A stretch of DNA of 64,000 nucleotides from Sulfidibacter corallicola (GTDB taxonomy: Bacteria > Acidobacteriota > Holophagae > Acanthopleuribacterales > Acanthopleuribacteraceae). The position numbers were made by a program, and so were the translations under genes. Below are positions 55,566-64,000 of this stretch, in pieces. Where the stretch lies: the NCBI RefSeq assembly GCF_017498545.1, contig NZ_CP071793.1:9790256-9854255 (forward strand). The letters run 5' to 3'. The notes under the pieces were generated by a model. The model was not told the origin of the DNA and made no database searches. It worked only from the letters and a program-made list of their open reading frames with translations. Each line of letters opens with the position of its first letter. Positions within the stretch are counted from its first letter, which is position 1.

Positions 55566-57083
55566 ATGTGGAAATCGAGCGCTTTCTGTACTGCGCTAGG
55601 ACTCCTGGCTCTCTCGTTCTCATCACACGTTCGGGCTCAAGACGACATCGTGGATACCGCGGCAGCCGCCGGTGACTTCACCACCCTCTTGCAGGCGGCC
55701 GAAGCGGCTGGACTCGTGGATGCCCTGCGGGGTGACGGCCCACTCACGGTCTTCGCACCCACGGACGACGCCTTTGCGGCGCTTCCCGACGGAACGCTGG
55801 ACGCCTTGCTGGCGGACACCGATGCGTTGGCCAACGTGCTGCTCTACCACGTCGTTTCGGGCCAGGTACTGGCGGCAGACGTGGTGACCCTGGACACGGT
55901 GGAAATGCTCAATGGCGACACGGTCACGATTACCGCGAACGACGACGGCGTCAAGATCAACGATGCCAACGTGGTGGCGACCGACATCCTCGCCTCGAAC
56001 GGCGTCATTCACGTGATTGACGCGGTACTCATTCCGCCCACTCAGACCCAGGACGACATTGTGGATACGGCCGCCGCCGCCGGTGACTTCACCACCCTCC
56101 TGCAAGCGGCCGAAGCGGCCGGGCTCGTGGATGCCTTGCGGGGTGACGGCCCGCTCACGGTCTTCGCCCCCACGGACGACGCCTTCGCGGCACTGCCCGC
56201 GGGCACGCTGGATGCCCTGCTGGCGGATCCCGAGGCATTGGCCGACATACTGCTCTACCACGTCGTCTCGGGCCAGGTGCTGGCAGCGGACGTGGTGAGC
56301 CTGGACACGGTGGAAATGCTCAATGGCGACACGGCCACGATCACCGCGAACGACGACGGTGTCAAAATCAACGACGCCAACGTGGTGGCCACCGACATCT
56401 TGGCCTCGAACGGGGTGATCCACGTGATCGATGGGGTACTCATTCCGCCCGAAGATCCCGGTAGCGACCTGCCCGGCACCCAATACCGCGTGACGATCAC
56501 CAACCTGACGCGCGGCCAGGTCTTCTCCCCCCCGATCGCCGTGGTCCACGCCGACGACATCTCCCTGTTCCAATTGGGCCAGCCCGCTTCCGGCACGCTG
56601 CGCACCATGGCCGAAGATGGAAACGCCCAACCGCTCGCCGACGAGCTGGCCCCGCTCGATCTCGTCTACGACGTACAGGTCGCCTCCGATCCGCTGCCTC
56701 CAGGCCAGTCCGTCATGATTCGGGTCACTGCGGCCGGTCGCTACAACTACATCAGCGTGGCCGGCATGCTGGTCAGCACCAACGACGCCTTTTTCGCAGC
56801 CGAAATTCGGCGCCCGGCCAGCTTCGACAACTACGTCAAGCAGGCCGGCGACCATCGTGCCATGGCGCACGCCCTGGCCTACGATGCGGGAACCGAAGCC
56901 AACTCAGAGAGTTGCGACTTCATTCCGGGACCACCCTGTGGCTCTGGCGGCGCTCCCGATCCCGGCGGTGCCGAAGGCTACGTGTACGTGAGCAACGGCA
57001 TCCACGGCATCGGTGGCCTGGACCGTGCCACCTACGATTGGCGCGGCCCCGTCGCCCTCGTGACAGTGGAACGCATGGACTGA
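55566..57083 (+). CDS. Secreted protein with two fasciclin (FAS1) domains and a spondin-like domain
   Basis: 505 aa; AAAGGAG precedes the ATG and a signal peptide ends near VRAQ. FAS1 domains at about 25-158 and 163-297 are nearly identical in protein and DNA. Each begins DDIVDTAAAAGDFTTLLQAAEAAGL, contains GPLTVFAPTDDAFAALP, the conserved LLYHVVSGQVLAADV (YH motif), and ends NGVIHVIDAVLIPP. From about 304 to the end a spondin-N-like domain is likely (YRVTITNLTRGQVFSPPIAVVH...). FAS1 and spondin domains mediate adhesion in matrices. A terminator follows. The domain duplication appears recent. Confidence 0.9.
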   Translation: MWKSSAFCTALGLLALSFSSHVRAQDDIVDTAAAAGDFTTLLQAAEAAGLVDALRGDGPLTVFAPTDDAFAALPDGTLDALLADTDALANVLLYHVVSGQVLAADVVTLDTVEMLNGDTVTITANDDGVKINDANVVATDILASNGVIHVIDAVLIPPTQTQDDIVDTAAAAGDFTTLLQAAEAAGLVDALRGDGPLTVFAPTDDAFAALPAGTLDALLADPEALADILLYHVVSGQVLAADVVSLDTVEMLNGDTATITANDDGVKINDANVVATDILASNGVIHVIDGVLIPPEDPGSDLPGTQYRVTITNLTRGQVFSPPIAVVHADDISLFQLGQPASGTLRTMAEDGNAQPLADELAPLDLVYDVQVASDPLPPGQSVMIRVTAAGRYNYISVAGMLVSTNDAFFAAEIRRPASFDNYVKQAGDHRAMAHALAYDAGTEANSESCDFIPGPPCGSGGAPDPGGAEGYVYVSNGIHGIGGLDRATYDWRGPVALVTVERMD

Positions 57084-57100
57084 ACACCACCCCCACCACC

Positions 57101-57127
57101 AGGGCCTTCTTCGGAGGGCCCTTTTTT
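57101..57127. terminator. Rho-independent terminator between fasciclin and rlmKL genes
   Basis: AGGGCCTTC/GGAGGGCCCT hairpin (57101-57122) with a T6 run at once, 17 nt after the fasciclin gene stop and 12 nt from the end of the convergent rlmKL gene. Confidence 0.85.
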
Positions 57128-57138
57128 CGTTTCGGCCC

Positions 57139-59301
57139 CTAGCCTTTGCGGATCTCGAAGCAGTGGTGGATGCGCTTGTTGCGCGCGAAATCCTGCGGAA
57201 TCGTCTCTCGCGAGATATCCTTCACCGACAAACCCGCACCGCTCAGTTTGTCTTTGTTCAACTTGAACGATTTCAGATTGTTGGAGAAAAACAGCACGCC
57301 GCCAGGAGCCAACAGTTCGGCCGCCCGGGTCACCAGGAACACGTGGTCGCGCTGCACGTCCAACACCCGATCCATCTTCTTGGAATTGGAGAAGCTGGGC
57401 GGATCCAGGAAAATTACGTCGTAGGAGCCCTTGGCGCTTTGGAGCCAATTCATGCAGTCGGCCCGCAGAAACCTGTGCCGGGCACCGCCCAAACGATTCA
57501 AGGCCATGTTGCGCTCGGCCCAGTTGAGGTAGGTGTTGGACATGTCGATCGTCAAGGTCTCCCTGGCCCCGCCGGCGGCGGCATAGACGGTCGCGGTCCC
57601 CGTGTAGGCGAACAGGTTCAGGAACCGCTTGCCGTCGCACAATTCGCGAATCCGCGCCCGGATCGGCCGATGATCCAGAAACAGGCCCGTATCGAGGTAT
57701 TGGTGCAGGTCGACCCAAAAGTGCAGGCCGTTTTCGACGATCTCGATCGGCGGCCCCTTCTCTTCCTGTGCCTGGTACTGGTTGTTCCCCTTCTGGCGCT
57801 CGCGTGTCTTGAGAAACACCCGATCGCGCGGGATCCCCACCACCTCGGGCGCCACCAGCACCATTTCCATCCAACGACGCTCGGCCTTGGCGGCCGGGAT
57901 CTGGGCCGGTGCACGGTATTCCTGGATCAGCAGGTAATCGCCGTAGCGGTCGATGCAGGCGTTGTACTCGGGCAGGTCGGCATCGTAGATTCGGTAGCAA
58001 CCGACCCCTTCCCGAGCGGCCCATTTGCCGATCTGTTTGAGATTCTTCTTGAGACGGTTCCGGACCATGGCCGCGCCTTCGGAAATCGGAAGACTGCCGC
58101 CGTCGTGCAGCGCCAGGCTCTCCTGGCGGCTGGGTCCCTCGTTGTCGGCCCGAATCGCGATCCGCAACATCTGGCAGGGAATGGTGCCGTTGTAGAGCTT
58201 GTAGACGCGATGCGCCCGCAGCCCCGTTTGCTTGCCCAGACCGCCGTGGGCCGTGAGCATCGCCGCCGACCATCCCGGAAACCGGGTCTTGAGCACGTGT
58301 CCCAACCTCGTGTAGAGCATCACCAATTCCGGCAACTCACCCAGGCGCGCGCCATAGGGCGGATTGGTGACCACCAGGCCGGAGGCGTTGCCGTCGAAGG
58401 GTTCGTCCGGCCAGTCGTGCAGATCCCGGCGCTCGACCTCGATGCGGCCGGCCAGACCCGCCCGAGCGATGTTGGCCCGTGCGGCGTACATCGCGTCGCG
58501 CGATCGATCGAAGCCGAGGATCGGCGCTTCGAACTTCGCGAGGCCCGCTTCGCGTCGCGCCTCGGCCTCCTCGCGCAATTCGGTCCAAACGCGCGGCTGG
58601 AAGCCCAGCCAGGCAGTGGGCACCTTCTGGTCGTGCAGCAACCCCGGCGCGATGTCCGCCGCCATCATGGCACCTTCGATCAAAAAGGTCCCGGACCCGC
58701 ACAGGGGATCGATCAGGGCCCCGCCCTCCGCGGCGATTTCCGGCCATTGGGCCCGTTGCAAAATGGACGCGGCCAGGTTTTCCTTCAGGGGGGCCAGGCC
58801 GCCTTCGGGCCGGTAACCACGCCGGTGCAGGCTACCTCCCAAATCGATGCTCAGCGTGCAACGGTCGCGCTTGATGACCATGTGCAGCCGCACATCGGGG
58901 TGCTGTCGATCCACCGAAGGACGCCGATGAAGGCGTGCGCGGAATTGATCGACGACCGCATCCTTCACCCGCTGGGCCGCGAACTGGGCGTGGCCGATGC
59001 GCGAGGCACTGACCACCGGCTCGATCGAAAAAGTGTGGGCGAGGTCCATCTGTGCCGTCCAGTTGACGAGCTTGGCACCGGCATAGAGCTGATCGGGATC
59101 GCGGGCCTCGAACTCGGTCAACGGCCGCAACAGCCGTCCGCAGAGGCGCGACCACAGCAGGATGCGATAGGCCGTGGGCACATCGGCCAAAAACGAGACG
59201 CCGGCCTTGGTCAAACGAACCTCTCGTGCCCCGAAGCCCCGCAACTCCTCGGCAAGTTGCTCCTCGAGCCCCTTGGGCACCAAGGCAAAATAAGCATGCA
59301 T
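57139..59301 (-). CDS. rlmL: Bifunctional 23S rRNA methyltransferase RlmKL
   Basis: 720 aa from ATG 59301, with AAGGAGAT eight bases upstream. The N-terminal part has the THUMP-type entry (YFALVPKGLEEQLAEELRGFG) and the RlmL methyltransferase motifs LIDPLCGSGTFLIEGAM and VVTNPPYGARLG (about 310), which make m2G2445. The C-terminal half carries the RlmK fold (FLNLFAYTGTATVYAAAGGA, DVIFLDPPSFSNSKKMD near 634), which makes m7G2069. The length matches the fused gammaproteobacterial-type enzyme (about 700 aa). It acts on ribosome assembly intermediates in the cytoplasm. Housekeeping gene. Confidence 0.95.
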   Translation of the reverse strand: MHAYFALVPKGLEEQLAEELRGFGAREVRLTKAGVSFLADVPTAYRILLWSRLCGRLLRPLTEFEARDPDQLYAGAKLVNWTAQMDLAHTFSIEPVVSASRIGHAQFAAQRVKDAVVDQFRARLHRRPSVDRQHPDVRLHMVIKRDRCTLSIDLGGSLHRRGYRPEGGLAPLKENLAASILQRAQWPEIAAEGGALIDPLCGSGTFLIEGAMMAADIAPGLLHDQKVPTAWLGFQPRVWTELREEAEARREAGLAKFEAPILGFDRSRDAMYAARANIARAGLAGRIEVERRDLHDWPDEPFDGNASGLVVTNPPYGARLGELPELVMLYTRLGHVLKTRFPGWSAAMLTAHGGLGKQTGLRAHRVYKLYNGTIPCQMLRIAIRADNEGPSRQESLALHDGGSLPISEGAAMVRNRLKKNLKQIGKWAAREGVGCYRIYDADLPEYNACIDRYGDYLLIQEYRAPAQIPAAKAERRWMEMVLVAPEVVGIPRDRVFLKTRERQKGNNQYQAQEEKGPPIEIVENGLHFWVDLHQYLDTGLFLDHRPIRARIRELCDGKRFLNLFAYTGTATVYAAAGGARETLTIDMSNTYLNWAERNMALNRLGGARHRFLRADCMNWLQSAKGSYDVIFLDPPSFSNSKKMDRVLDVQRDHVFLVTRAAELLAPGGVLFFSNNLKSFKLNKDKLSGAGLSVKDISRETIPQDFARNKRIHHCFEIRKG

Positions 59302-59320
59302 GCACGATCTCCTTCGCGAA

Positions 59321-60154
59321 TCACTCTACCGGCGGCAGGGGCGGGTTATCCTTGTACTTCGTGACGATGCGGTCATAGGTGCCGTCCTTTTTCAAGGTGT
59401 CCAGCGCGTATTGCCAGGATTCGACGACGGCTTGGGGCGTCTTTTTATTGAAGGCGATGTACATCTCGTTGCGGGCGATCGCCACCAACGGTTTGATCGA
59501 CGTCACATCCAACCCGTTCATCTTGGCGCGAAACATCAATTCCCACTCGCTTCCGGTGGTCAACTCCAACCGGCCGTACACCAATTTGCGGTAATTGTTG
59601 AAGCTCAGGGGATGCGGCACCAGGTTGGTGAACTCCAATTGGCGGAGCAACAGCTCGGCCGAGCCACCGGAAAGCACACCGATCGATGACGCACGCCGCA
59701 TCGCATCGAGATCCGGATATTTTTCGGCGTCTTCCACCCGTCCGAAGACGACGGATTCGAACGAGATCAGCGGACCGACCCACTTGAAATCGTTCTCGCG
59801 GGATTTGCGGCGCGTCACCGAGAACAACACGTGACCCGATTTGGTCTTGGTGTTGTGATAGGCACGCTTGAAGGGAACCAACTGAATCGAACACGGCTGG
59901 TTCGTCTTTTGGAGAATGGAGCACACGATGTCGGCCGAAATGCCGACCACCCGATCGCCAACCATATAACTGAAGGGCGGAAACTCCTCCGCCATGACGG
60001 TCAGGGTGCCGGCCGGTTGTTGGGTGGCGGCGACATCCGAAGGATGGGGACCCGTGACACCGTCTTCCACGACGATGGCGATTTCCGCACGAGGTTGTGG
60101 TGGTTCCGCCGCCATACTCCATGGGAGAAGAAAGAGGGCAAAACAGAGACCCAT
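59321..60154 (-). CDS. Periplasmic substrate-binding protein, SBP family 3
   Basis: 277 aa from the ATG at 60154, which overlaps the stop of the upstream gene (TGATG); a start 17 codons earlier at 60205 is also open. A signal peptide (MGLCFALFLLPWSMAAE) is followed by the amino-acid-binding fold: GTLTVMAEEFPPFSYMVGDRVVGISADIVCSIL, SVTRRKSRENDFKWVGPLIS, and IGVLSGGSAELLLRQL. Family 3 proteins bind amino acids or related small molecules for ABC import or signalling. No permease or ATPase gene adjoins, so it may be an orphan sensor-type protein. Translational coupling with the DUF697-like gene is unusual. Confidence 0.82.
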   Translation of the reverse strand: MGLCFALFLLPWSMAAEPPQPRAEIAIVVEDGVTGPHPSDVAATQQPAGTLTVMAEEFPPFSYMVGDRVVGISADIVCSILQKTNQPCSIQLVPFKRAYHNTKTKSGHVLFSVTRRKSRENDFKWVGPLISFESVVFGRVEDAEKYPDLDAMRRASSIGVLSGGSAELLLRQLEFTNLVPHPLSFNNYRKLVYGRLELTTGSEWELMFRAKMNGLDVTSIKPLVAIARNEMYIAFNKKTPQAVVESWQYALDTLKKDGTYDRIVTKYKDNPPLPPVE

Positions 60155-61254
60155 CAAGCCGTAGGTTCGTTGGTGGTTGCACCGGAGCGCTTGGATTGCG
60201 ACCATTTTTTCGCCAGTTTTTGTCCTTGCTTGAGCTGCTCCACATAATAGGATCTGACTTTTTGCGGCTCGAATGTAAGAAAGGTACCACCCGAGGCAAA
60301 ATGTTGCAAGAAGACCATGCCCAGGGCGTAAGTCGCGGCACCGGAGGTCACTGGCATGGACACGCCGACCGCCCACAAACCCAGTCCCGGTGCGACTTTG
60401 AGTGCCGATGAAACGACGGCGGTACCAACCGCGATCCCGCCCACCGTCCCGGTCAGGGAACCGATGAAGGAGAGCGCGGCCTGATTGCGGTAGTCGATTC
60501 GGTAAATCTCGGCGATGCGTTTGAGCATGCGGGTCTGAATCACCCAGACCGCGGCCAGGTCGAGCAGCGGTACGGGCAGAAAACTGATCCCCATGGACGC
60601 GAGTACGTGTTTTTGGATGGTCACCTCGGCACGCAGGTCCCGCTCCCGCAGCACGCGTTCGCGATCCTGCCAATCGGATGCCTGGGGCGCGGGTCCCGGC
60701 GCCTCGGCGCGAGCCGAAGCGTCGGCGGTCTTCTCCTGCGGCGCGGAACCCGTATCGAGGGGCGTGGCCGCATCGGTTTCGCTTTTCTTCCCTCTCGCCG
60801 TCTTGGTCTTGGCACGCTTCGCGGTCGCTTTGGCGGTCTTCGTCGAACGGGTCTTGCCGCGCCCGGTCGCGGACTTTTTGGGGGCGGCCGTAGTGCCGGA
60901 TTTTCGCTTTGACGCGGTGCGGTCGCGGGGTTCGGTCGCGGCCTCGACCGGTTGCGGTTCGGCCTTGGTCACATCCGAAGCGGCGGGCTCGGGTGATGCC
61001 ACATCCTGTTTCGCCGCCGTTGAAGGCTGCACCACCGGCGCCTCGACATCGGCCGATTCACCCATCGCGGATTCGTCTTCCGGCATTTCGTAGAGGCGAC
61101 GTCGCTTGCGACGTACCTTGGGGGCGGGTTTGACGGAAGGGGTTTCCTCTTTGGAAGCAGCCGCTTCGCCACCGGGCGCGCCGGGCCCGGATTCTTGCGG
61201 CGTGCTCGGCTTTTCGGCATCCTGGGAACGGGGCTCATCACCGTTGGGAAACAT
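60154..61254 (-). CDS. DUF697/YcjF-like membrane protein with Lys/Ala-rich N-terminal tail
   Basis: 366 aa; GAGGT precedes the ATG. The first 210 residues are low complexity, with a histone-H1-like stretch of Lys, Ala, Thr and Arg (KRKSGTTAAPKKSATGRGK, about 115-155) and acidic flanks. From about 225 the DUF697-type domain starts: HVLASMGISFLPVPLLDLAAVWVIQTRMLKRIAEIYRIDY, then Gly-rich hydrophobic helices (FIGSLTGTVGGIAVG, LGLWAVGVSMPVTSGAATYALG). Related proteins are membrane-associated and often linked to GTPases, but none is here. The basic tail may bind DNA or anionic lipid. Function unknown. Confidence 0.7.
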   Translation of the reverse strand: MFPNGDEPRSQDAEKPSTPQESGPGAPGGEAAASKEETPSVKPAPKVRRKRRRLYEMPEDESAMGESADVEAPVVQPSTAAKQDVASPEPAASDVTKAEPQPVEAATEPRDRTASKRKSGTTAAPKKSATGRGKTRSTKTAKATAKRAKTKTARGKKSETDAATPLDTGSAPQEKTADASARAEAPGPAPQASDWQDRERVLRERDLRAEVTIQKHVLASMGISFLPVPLLDLAAVWVIQTRMLKRIAEIYRIDYRNQAALSFIGSLTGTVGGIAVGTAVVSSALKVAPGLGLWAVGVSMPVTSGAATYALGMVFLQHFASGGTFLTFEPQKVRSYYVEQLKQGQKLAKKWSQSKRSGATTNEPTA

Positions 61255-61354
61255 GGCTGTTACCTCAATTCATCTCGATCGGATTTCACGCCAGGGTCAG
61301 TGCGGGGAAGGCAGAAAGAGGACGGTCGAGGATTCGGTCGAACAGGCCGCCACC

Positions 61355-62314
61355 TCAGCGATCGATGCCGAGCAGGTGACGAACCAGCGCATCGTAGTCT
61401 TCGCGCGCAGAGCTCTTGCGAGCGTGAGCGAACACCGTTTCGCCGCGCGCCAGGGATTTCGAGAATTCGGTGGTCACCCGGATATGGACCGGTACCGCGT
61501 AGTTCGCATAGGGGCCCGCCAGTTTTTCGATGGTCTGGGCCGCCAGTTTTTCACGTCGATCGTAGCGGGAGAACAGGACCTTGACGATCGGATGGGGCAG
61601 GCTGTAGGTCTCGCAAATGGCTTCGATCTCTCCCAGGGTCAGGTCGAGTCCCTTGAAGGAGAACGGATCGCCCGCCACGGGAATGACGATGACGTTCGCG
61701 GCGCATATCGAACTGATCACGGCGGTGCCCAGCGAGGGCGGGCAGTCGATCAGCACCAGGTCGAACCCCTCGTGCTTCAATTGTTCGCACACGCCGCGAA
61801 CGGCGCGTTTCTGGTGTTTTGGATTGGTGAGGCTGGCATCCAGCAGGCCGTTTTCCAATGAGGAGGGCAACAACCACAGGTGATCGTCGATCTTTTTCAG
61901 GGAGCCCGGAAGCATGTCCGCGGGTTTGGCCCAGATGTCGTAAAAGATGGGTTCGTCTTCTTCCGGCAAGGAGTCGAATGCCATCGAGGCCGAGGCCTGC
62001 GAGTCCAAATCGAGCACACAGGTGCGGAACCCGTATTGAGCGGCCCGCGTGGCGATGGTGATGGTGCTGGTGGTCTTGCCCACCCCGCCCTTGAGGTTGA
62101 TATGCGCCAGAATGCCGAAATCGTAGGAGACGCCGCGTCGCGACAGCTCGGCCCGCACGGCTTCCGGCCTCACCCCGAAACCGCGCCCGCCCATGTCGAT
62201 CAGGCCGTCGTCGGATATCCGTTTGCGAAGGCGCGCGGCAGGCTCGCCCGTGATCTGGGCCAGTTCGGTAAGCGTCAACACATAACGCGGCAATGAGTTG
62301 GTTCTCGCATCCAT
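61355..62314 (-). CDS. ParA-family ATPase with N-terminal winged-helix-like region
   Basis: 319 aa from ATG 62314; other in-frame starts lie just upstream. Residues 10-60 (LTLTELAQITGEPAARLRKRISDDGLIDMGGRGFGVRPEAVRAEL) look like a MerR/HTH-type DNA-binding segment as in plasmid type Ia ParA. The deviant Walker A is KGGVGKTT (75-82), with Walker A' LDLDSQAS (101-108) and Walker B DLVLIDCPPSLG. These ATPases segregate or position DNA and complexes. No ParB gene or clear parS sites are beside it, so it may be an orphan or act on another cargo. It lies upstream of the DUF697-like gene on the same strand. Confidence 0.9.
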   Translation of the reverse strand: MDARTNSLPRYVLTLTELAQITGEPAARLRKRISDDGLIDMGGRGFGVRPEAVRAELSRRGVSYDFGILAHINLKGGVGKTTSTITIATRAAQYGFRTCVLDLDSQASASMAFDSLPEEDEPIFYDIWAKPADMLPGSLKKIDDHLWLLPSSLENGLLDASLTNPKHQKRAVRGVCEQLKHEGFDLVLIDCPPSLGTAVISSICAANVIVIPVAGDPFSFKGLDLTLGEIEAICETYSLPHPIVKVLFSRYDRREKLAAQTIEKLAGPYANYAVPVHIRVTTEFSKSLARGETVFAHARKSSAREDYDALVRHLLGIDR

Positions 62315-62651
62315 GGCAACCATCTGGAGGTGTCCGGCACGCATGCCGGCTCACGGAAAAATTGGTGGGGAGATCTGAAGGCATGTTAGCAGGTTCGGAT
62401 CTGTGGGGAAAGGCTTTGTCCCGGGTCTCGGCAATCGGGTCGGGGGCGCGTTTTTCATCATGGTGTCGCCGCTCGCACCGGTGGGTCTCGGGATTGAGAC
62501 GAAACAAGACGTGCGGGTACTCCATGTCGGTTCGTTTCAGAACTGCCGCGGACCAGCGTGGTGGGCGGCCAGCTTGGTTTCGGGATGGAAACAACGCCAT
62601 CTGAGTCGTTTCGAAGAGCCCGCACATGCGTAAGCGACGTAAAGCGTGTAA

Positions 62652-62698
62652 GTGGAGCAGGGCCGGTATGGCAGCTTGCCTTACCGGCCCTGCTCCAC
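62652..62698. repeat. Long perfect hairpin (REP/MITE-like)
   Basis: GTGGAGCAGGGCCGGTA (62652-62668) and TACCGGCCCTGCTCCAC (62682-62698) are exact reverse complements. Inside, GGCA/TGCC adds four pairs around a GCT loop. There is no T-run, so it is not an obvious terminator. Confidence 0.85.
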
Positions 62699-62854
62699 CA
62701 TTCGAAGCGACTGAGCAAAGATCGAACTCGATCATCGAGAGATCTAGAGGCCCGACTTATTTGCTTCGCTCTTTTACCACTTGTTCTTGCGGAACCTGAG
62801 TCGCTTCGACGTGTCGGCCCAGCGGGCATACCGCCCGTGACCAACCTGTAGGAT

Positions 62855-63465
62855 GGATGCGGGCGCAGCGACCCATGTTTGGCGCATTGTGTTCCCGAAC
62901 CTGAACCCCTGCCTGGATGTGCGCCGTTCGCGGCCAATCCTGAAGGGATGGCCGACCCCATGTTTGGCCCACAACTTATTTAAAACGCGTGCCGAAGGCG
63001 CGCCACCAGCAGGCGTCCTGGAGGGACGACACAATACAGCGAAGGGTGAGACGCCGGGACGGCGGCGTAACCCTGGTTCCATGGAGTTCCCCCATCGAGC
63101 TCTGAAGGAGCGGGGCTACGAAGCCCCACCGGCGTTCACACCACCTCCGATGACTCTCCGCAGAGCCGACGGGTTGGGATAGACGTCACCCCCGATGACG
63201 CTTCGCGGAGCCGCCCCTACAGGGCTGGGGGCCGGGGACTCCCAACAACCAGGGTTACGGTGCCTCAACGGCACCTCACCCTTCGCTGTACTGTGTCACC
63301 CCTCCGGGGTGCCCGCTGGTGGCGGGCCGGAGGCCCGCGTTCTAAATCAATGGTGGTCCAAAGTGACGTCCGGTCGCACCTTCAGCGCGACCCGGGGCGG
63401 GTTCCCATCCATATTGACGATCGATTCGGGACAGGTTCCCGTCAGCCTTCCGTTTGTCGCGTAAA
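62855..63465. repeat. Structured hairpin-array repeat, copy 3 (inverted)
   Basis: Opposite orientation to copies 1 and 2. Arm B reads plus from about 62983, arm A reads minus from about 63346. Hairpin 1 of arm A is GCGGGCC-GGA-GGCCCGC (63322-63338), a loop change only. Hairpin 2 of arm B is CGTCCT-GGA-GGGACG (63014-63028), again a loop change only. The conserved linker and AACCCTGGT follow in both arms. Confidence 0.85.
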
Positions 63466-63534
63466 TCCAGGATCCATTGAACACCCGAACCTTGACCCCT
63501 GCCTGGATGCACGCCGTTCGCGGCCAAACCTACA

Positions 63535-63612
63535 GCCGCGCCGACCCTCAAAACATGCGGGAACTCCTCGCATGGATCACTTCGAAATGTTCATCCGGCG
63601 GGGTGATTACGT
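63535..63612 (+). repeat. REP-like dispersed repeat, copy 4
   Basis: ccgcgccgaccctcaaaaca...gcgggaactcctcgcatggatcacttcgaaatgttcatccggcgg matches 52170-52265 and the reverse of 9070-9150. Confidence 0.65.
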
Positions 63613-63824
63613 GAAAGAAACCAGGCCCGCAACTCCCGGGTTCCAGACCCGCTTTCCGGTCATGCCGCGGGTCGCCGACGCAAGGCGGCAAGGACTTTCA
63701 ATTCAGGGCGGTCGTGCTAGAATCGGGTTTATTTTTCGGAACCCCCGCCCTTTTCAATCCAGTGGTCCTCCCCACCGACAGTGGCCCCCCCCACTCAAAT
63801 TTCCCCCCACAAGGCAGGCTCCTG

Positions 63825-64000
63825 ATGACCGCATATGACATTCGTCCCTTTAAAAAAGTACTCGTGGCCAATCGGTCCGAAATCGCCATTCGCATTTTCC
63901 GGGCCTGTACCGAACTCGGAATCCAGACGGTCGCCATCTATGCCGACGAAGACCGCCTCAGTCTGCACCGCTACAAGGCCGACGAGGCCTACCTGATCGG
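63825..64000 (+). CDS. pyc: Pyruvate carboxylase, N-terminal start (runs off the window)
   Basis: Only the first 58 codons are present. MTAYDIRPFKKVLVANRSEIAIRIFRACTELGIQTVAIYADEDRLSLHRYKADEAYLIG is the opening of a biotin-carboxylase domain. The phrase EDRLSLHR-KADEAYLIG is characteristic of pyruvate carboxylase rather than acetyl-CoA or propionyl-CoA carboxylase. The usual VANRGEIA reads VANRSEIA. The enzyme converts pyruvate to oxaloacetate with biotin and ATP. No strong ribosome binding site is visible (AAGGCAGG 12 bases upstream is weak). Confidence 0.85.
   Translation, partial: MTAYDIRPFKKVLVANRSEIAIRIFRACTELGIQTVAIYADEDRLSLHRYKADEAYLI

Larger units (their letters stand above)
62315..63824. 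other. Intergenic region filled with repeats
   Basis: About 1.5 kb. It holds a long hairpin (62652-62698), the third structured hairpin-array repeat (62855-63465) and a REP-like repeat (63535-63612). Short frames in it lie inside the repeats. The final 180 bp before the carboxylase gene carry its promoter, but no clear boxes could be fixed. Confidence 0.6.

Noticed and set aside
57163..59364. 733-codon plus-strand frame opposite rlmKL
   Set aside because: Antisense shadow; rlmKL motifs are complete on the other strand.

Overview
The window looks like a piece of a large, GC-rich (about 60-65%) Gram-negative chromosome. It has five TonB-dependent outer-membrane receptors, an alginate-export-type porin, signal-peptide proteins with Ig, fasciclin, LRR and metalloprotease domains, a Ser/Thr kinase fused to a TPR tail, a di-haem oxidoreductase, and much non-coding space filled with hairpin repeats. 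This fits a large-genome Acidobacteriota (Acanthopleuribacter/Sulfidibacter-like) or a comparable marine lineage. That placement is an inference from gene style, since no rRNA or marker gene is present.

Layout. 1-9.0 kb: the end of a YcaO cyclodehydratase-like gene, a TonB receptor, an ABC exporter (ATPase plus two permeases), a secreted beta-propeller and a Crp/Fnr regulator, all on the plus strand; this could be the right part of a RiPP (TOMM) cluster. 9.8-14.4 kb (minus): a Cys-rich small membrane protein, a TonB receptor and a BNR/sialidase-like protein with a CQCC motif, plausibly metal-related. 15.1-23.7 kb: a TonB receptor, an M23-like secreted protein, a SulP transporter, a degenerate GIY-YIG/zinc-finger protein, an AraC regulator and a GNAT acetyltransferase. 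23.9-26.0 kb: a TonB receptor gene cut by an in-frame TAA. 26.7-30.2 kb: a metzincin-LRR secreted protein. 30.8-32.7 kb: divergent COG0523 GTPase and Fur/Zur-like regulator genes around palindromic operator-like sites. 33.2-35.1 kb: a secreted glutamine-amidotransferase-like protein. 36.8-40.5 kb: the kinase-TPR gene, with an AT-rich central third. 41.2-46.8 kb (minus): a repeat-motif secreted protein, a porin, a chemoreceptor and an amidohydrolase. 48.4-57.1 kb: a di-haem oxidoreductase, a TonB receptor and a FAS1/spondin protein. 57.1-62.3 kb (minus): rlmKL, a periplasmic binding protein overlapping a DUF697-like protein, and a ParA-type ATPase. 63.8 kb to the end: the start of pyruvate carboxylase.

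The most unusual content is non-coding. (i) A 570-620 bp element occurs three times (35.2, 35.9 and 62.9 kb); each copy is two head-to-head arms built from the same ordered hairpins. The stems differ between arms by compensatory base changes while short loops and linkers stay conserved, which is the signature of a conserved nucleic-acid structure. (ii) A roughly 55 bp palindromic element (GGGGACAG...CTGTCCCC) recurs at least eight times, often just after genes, and twice sits in tandem duplications that copied the 3' end of a neighbouring gene. (iii) A REP-like hairpin family has constant flanks and variable stems. No tRNA, rRNA, CRISPR array or transposase gene was found.
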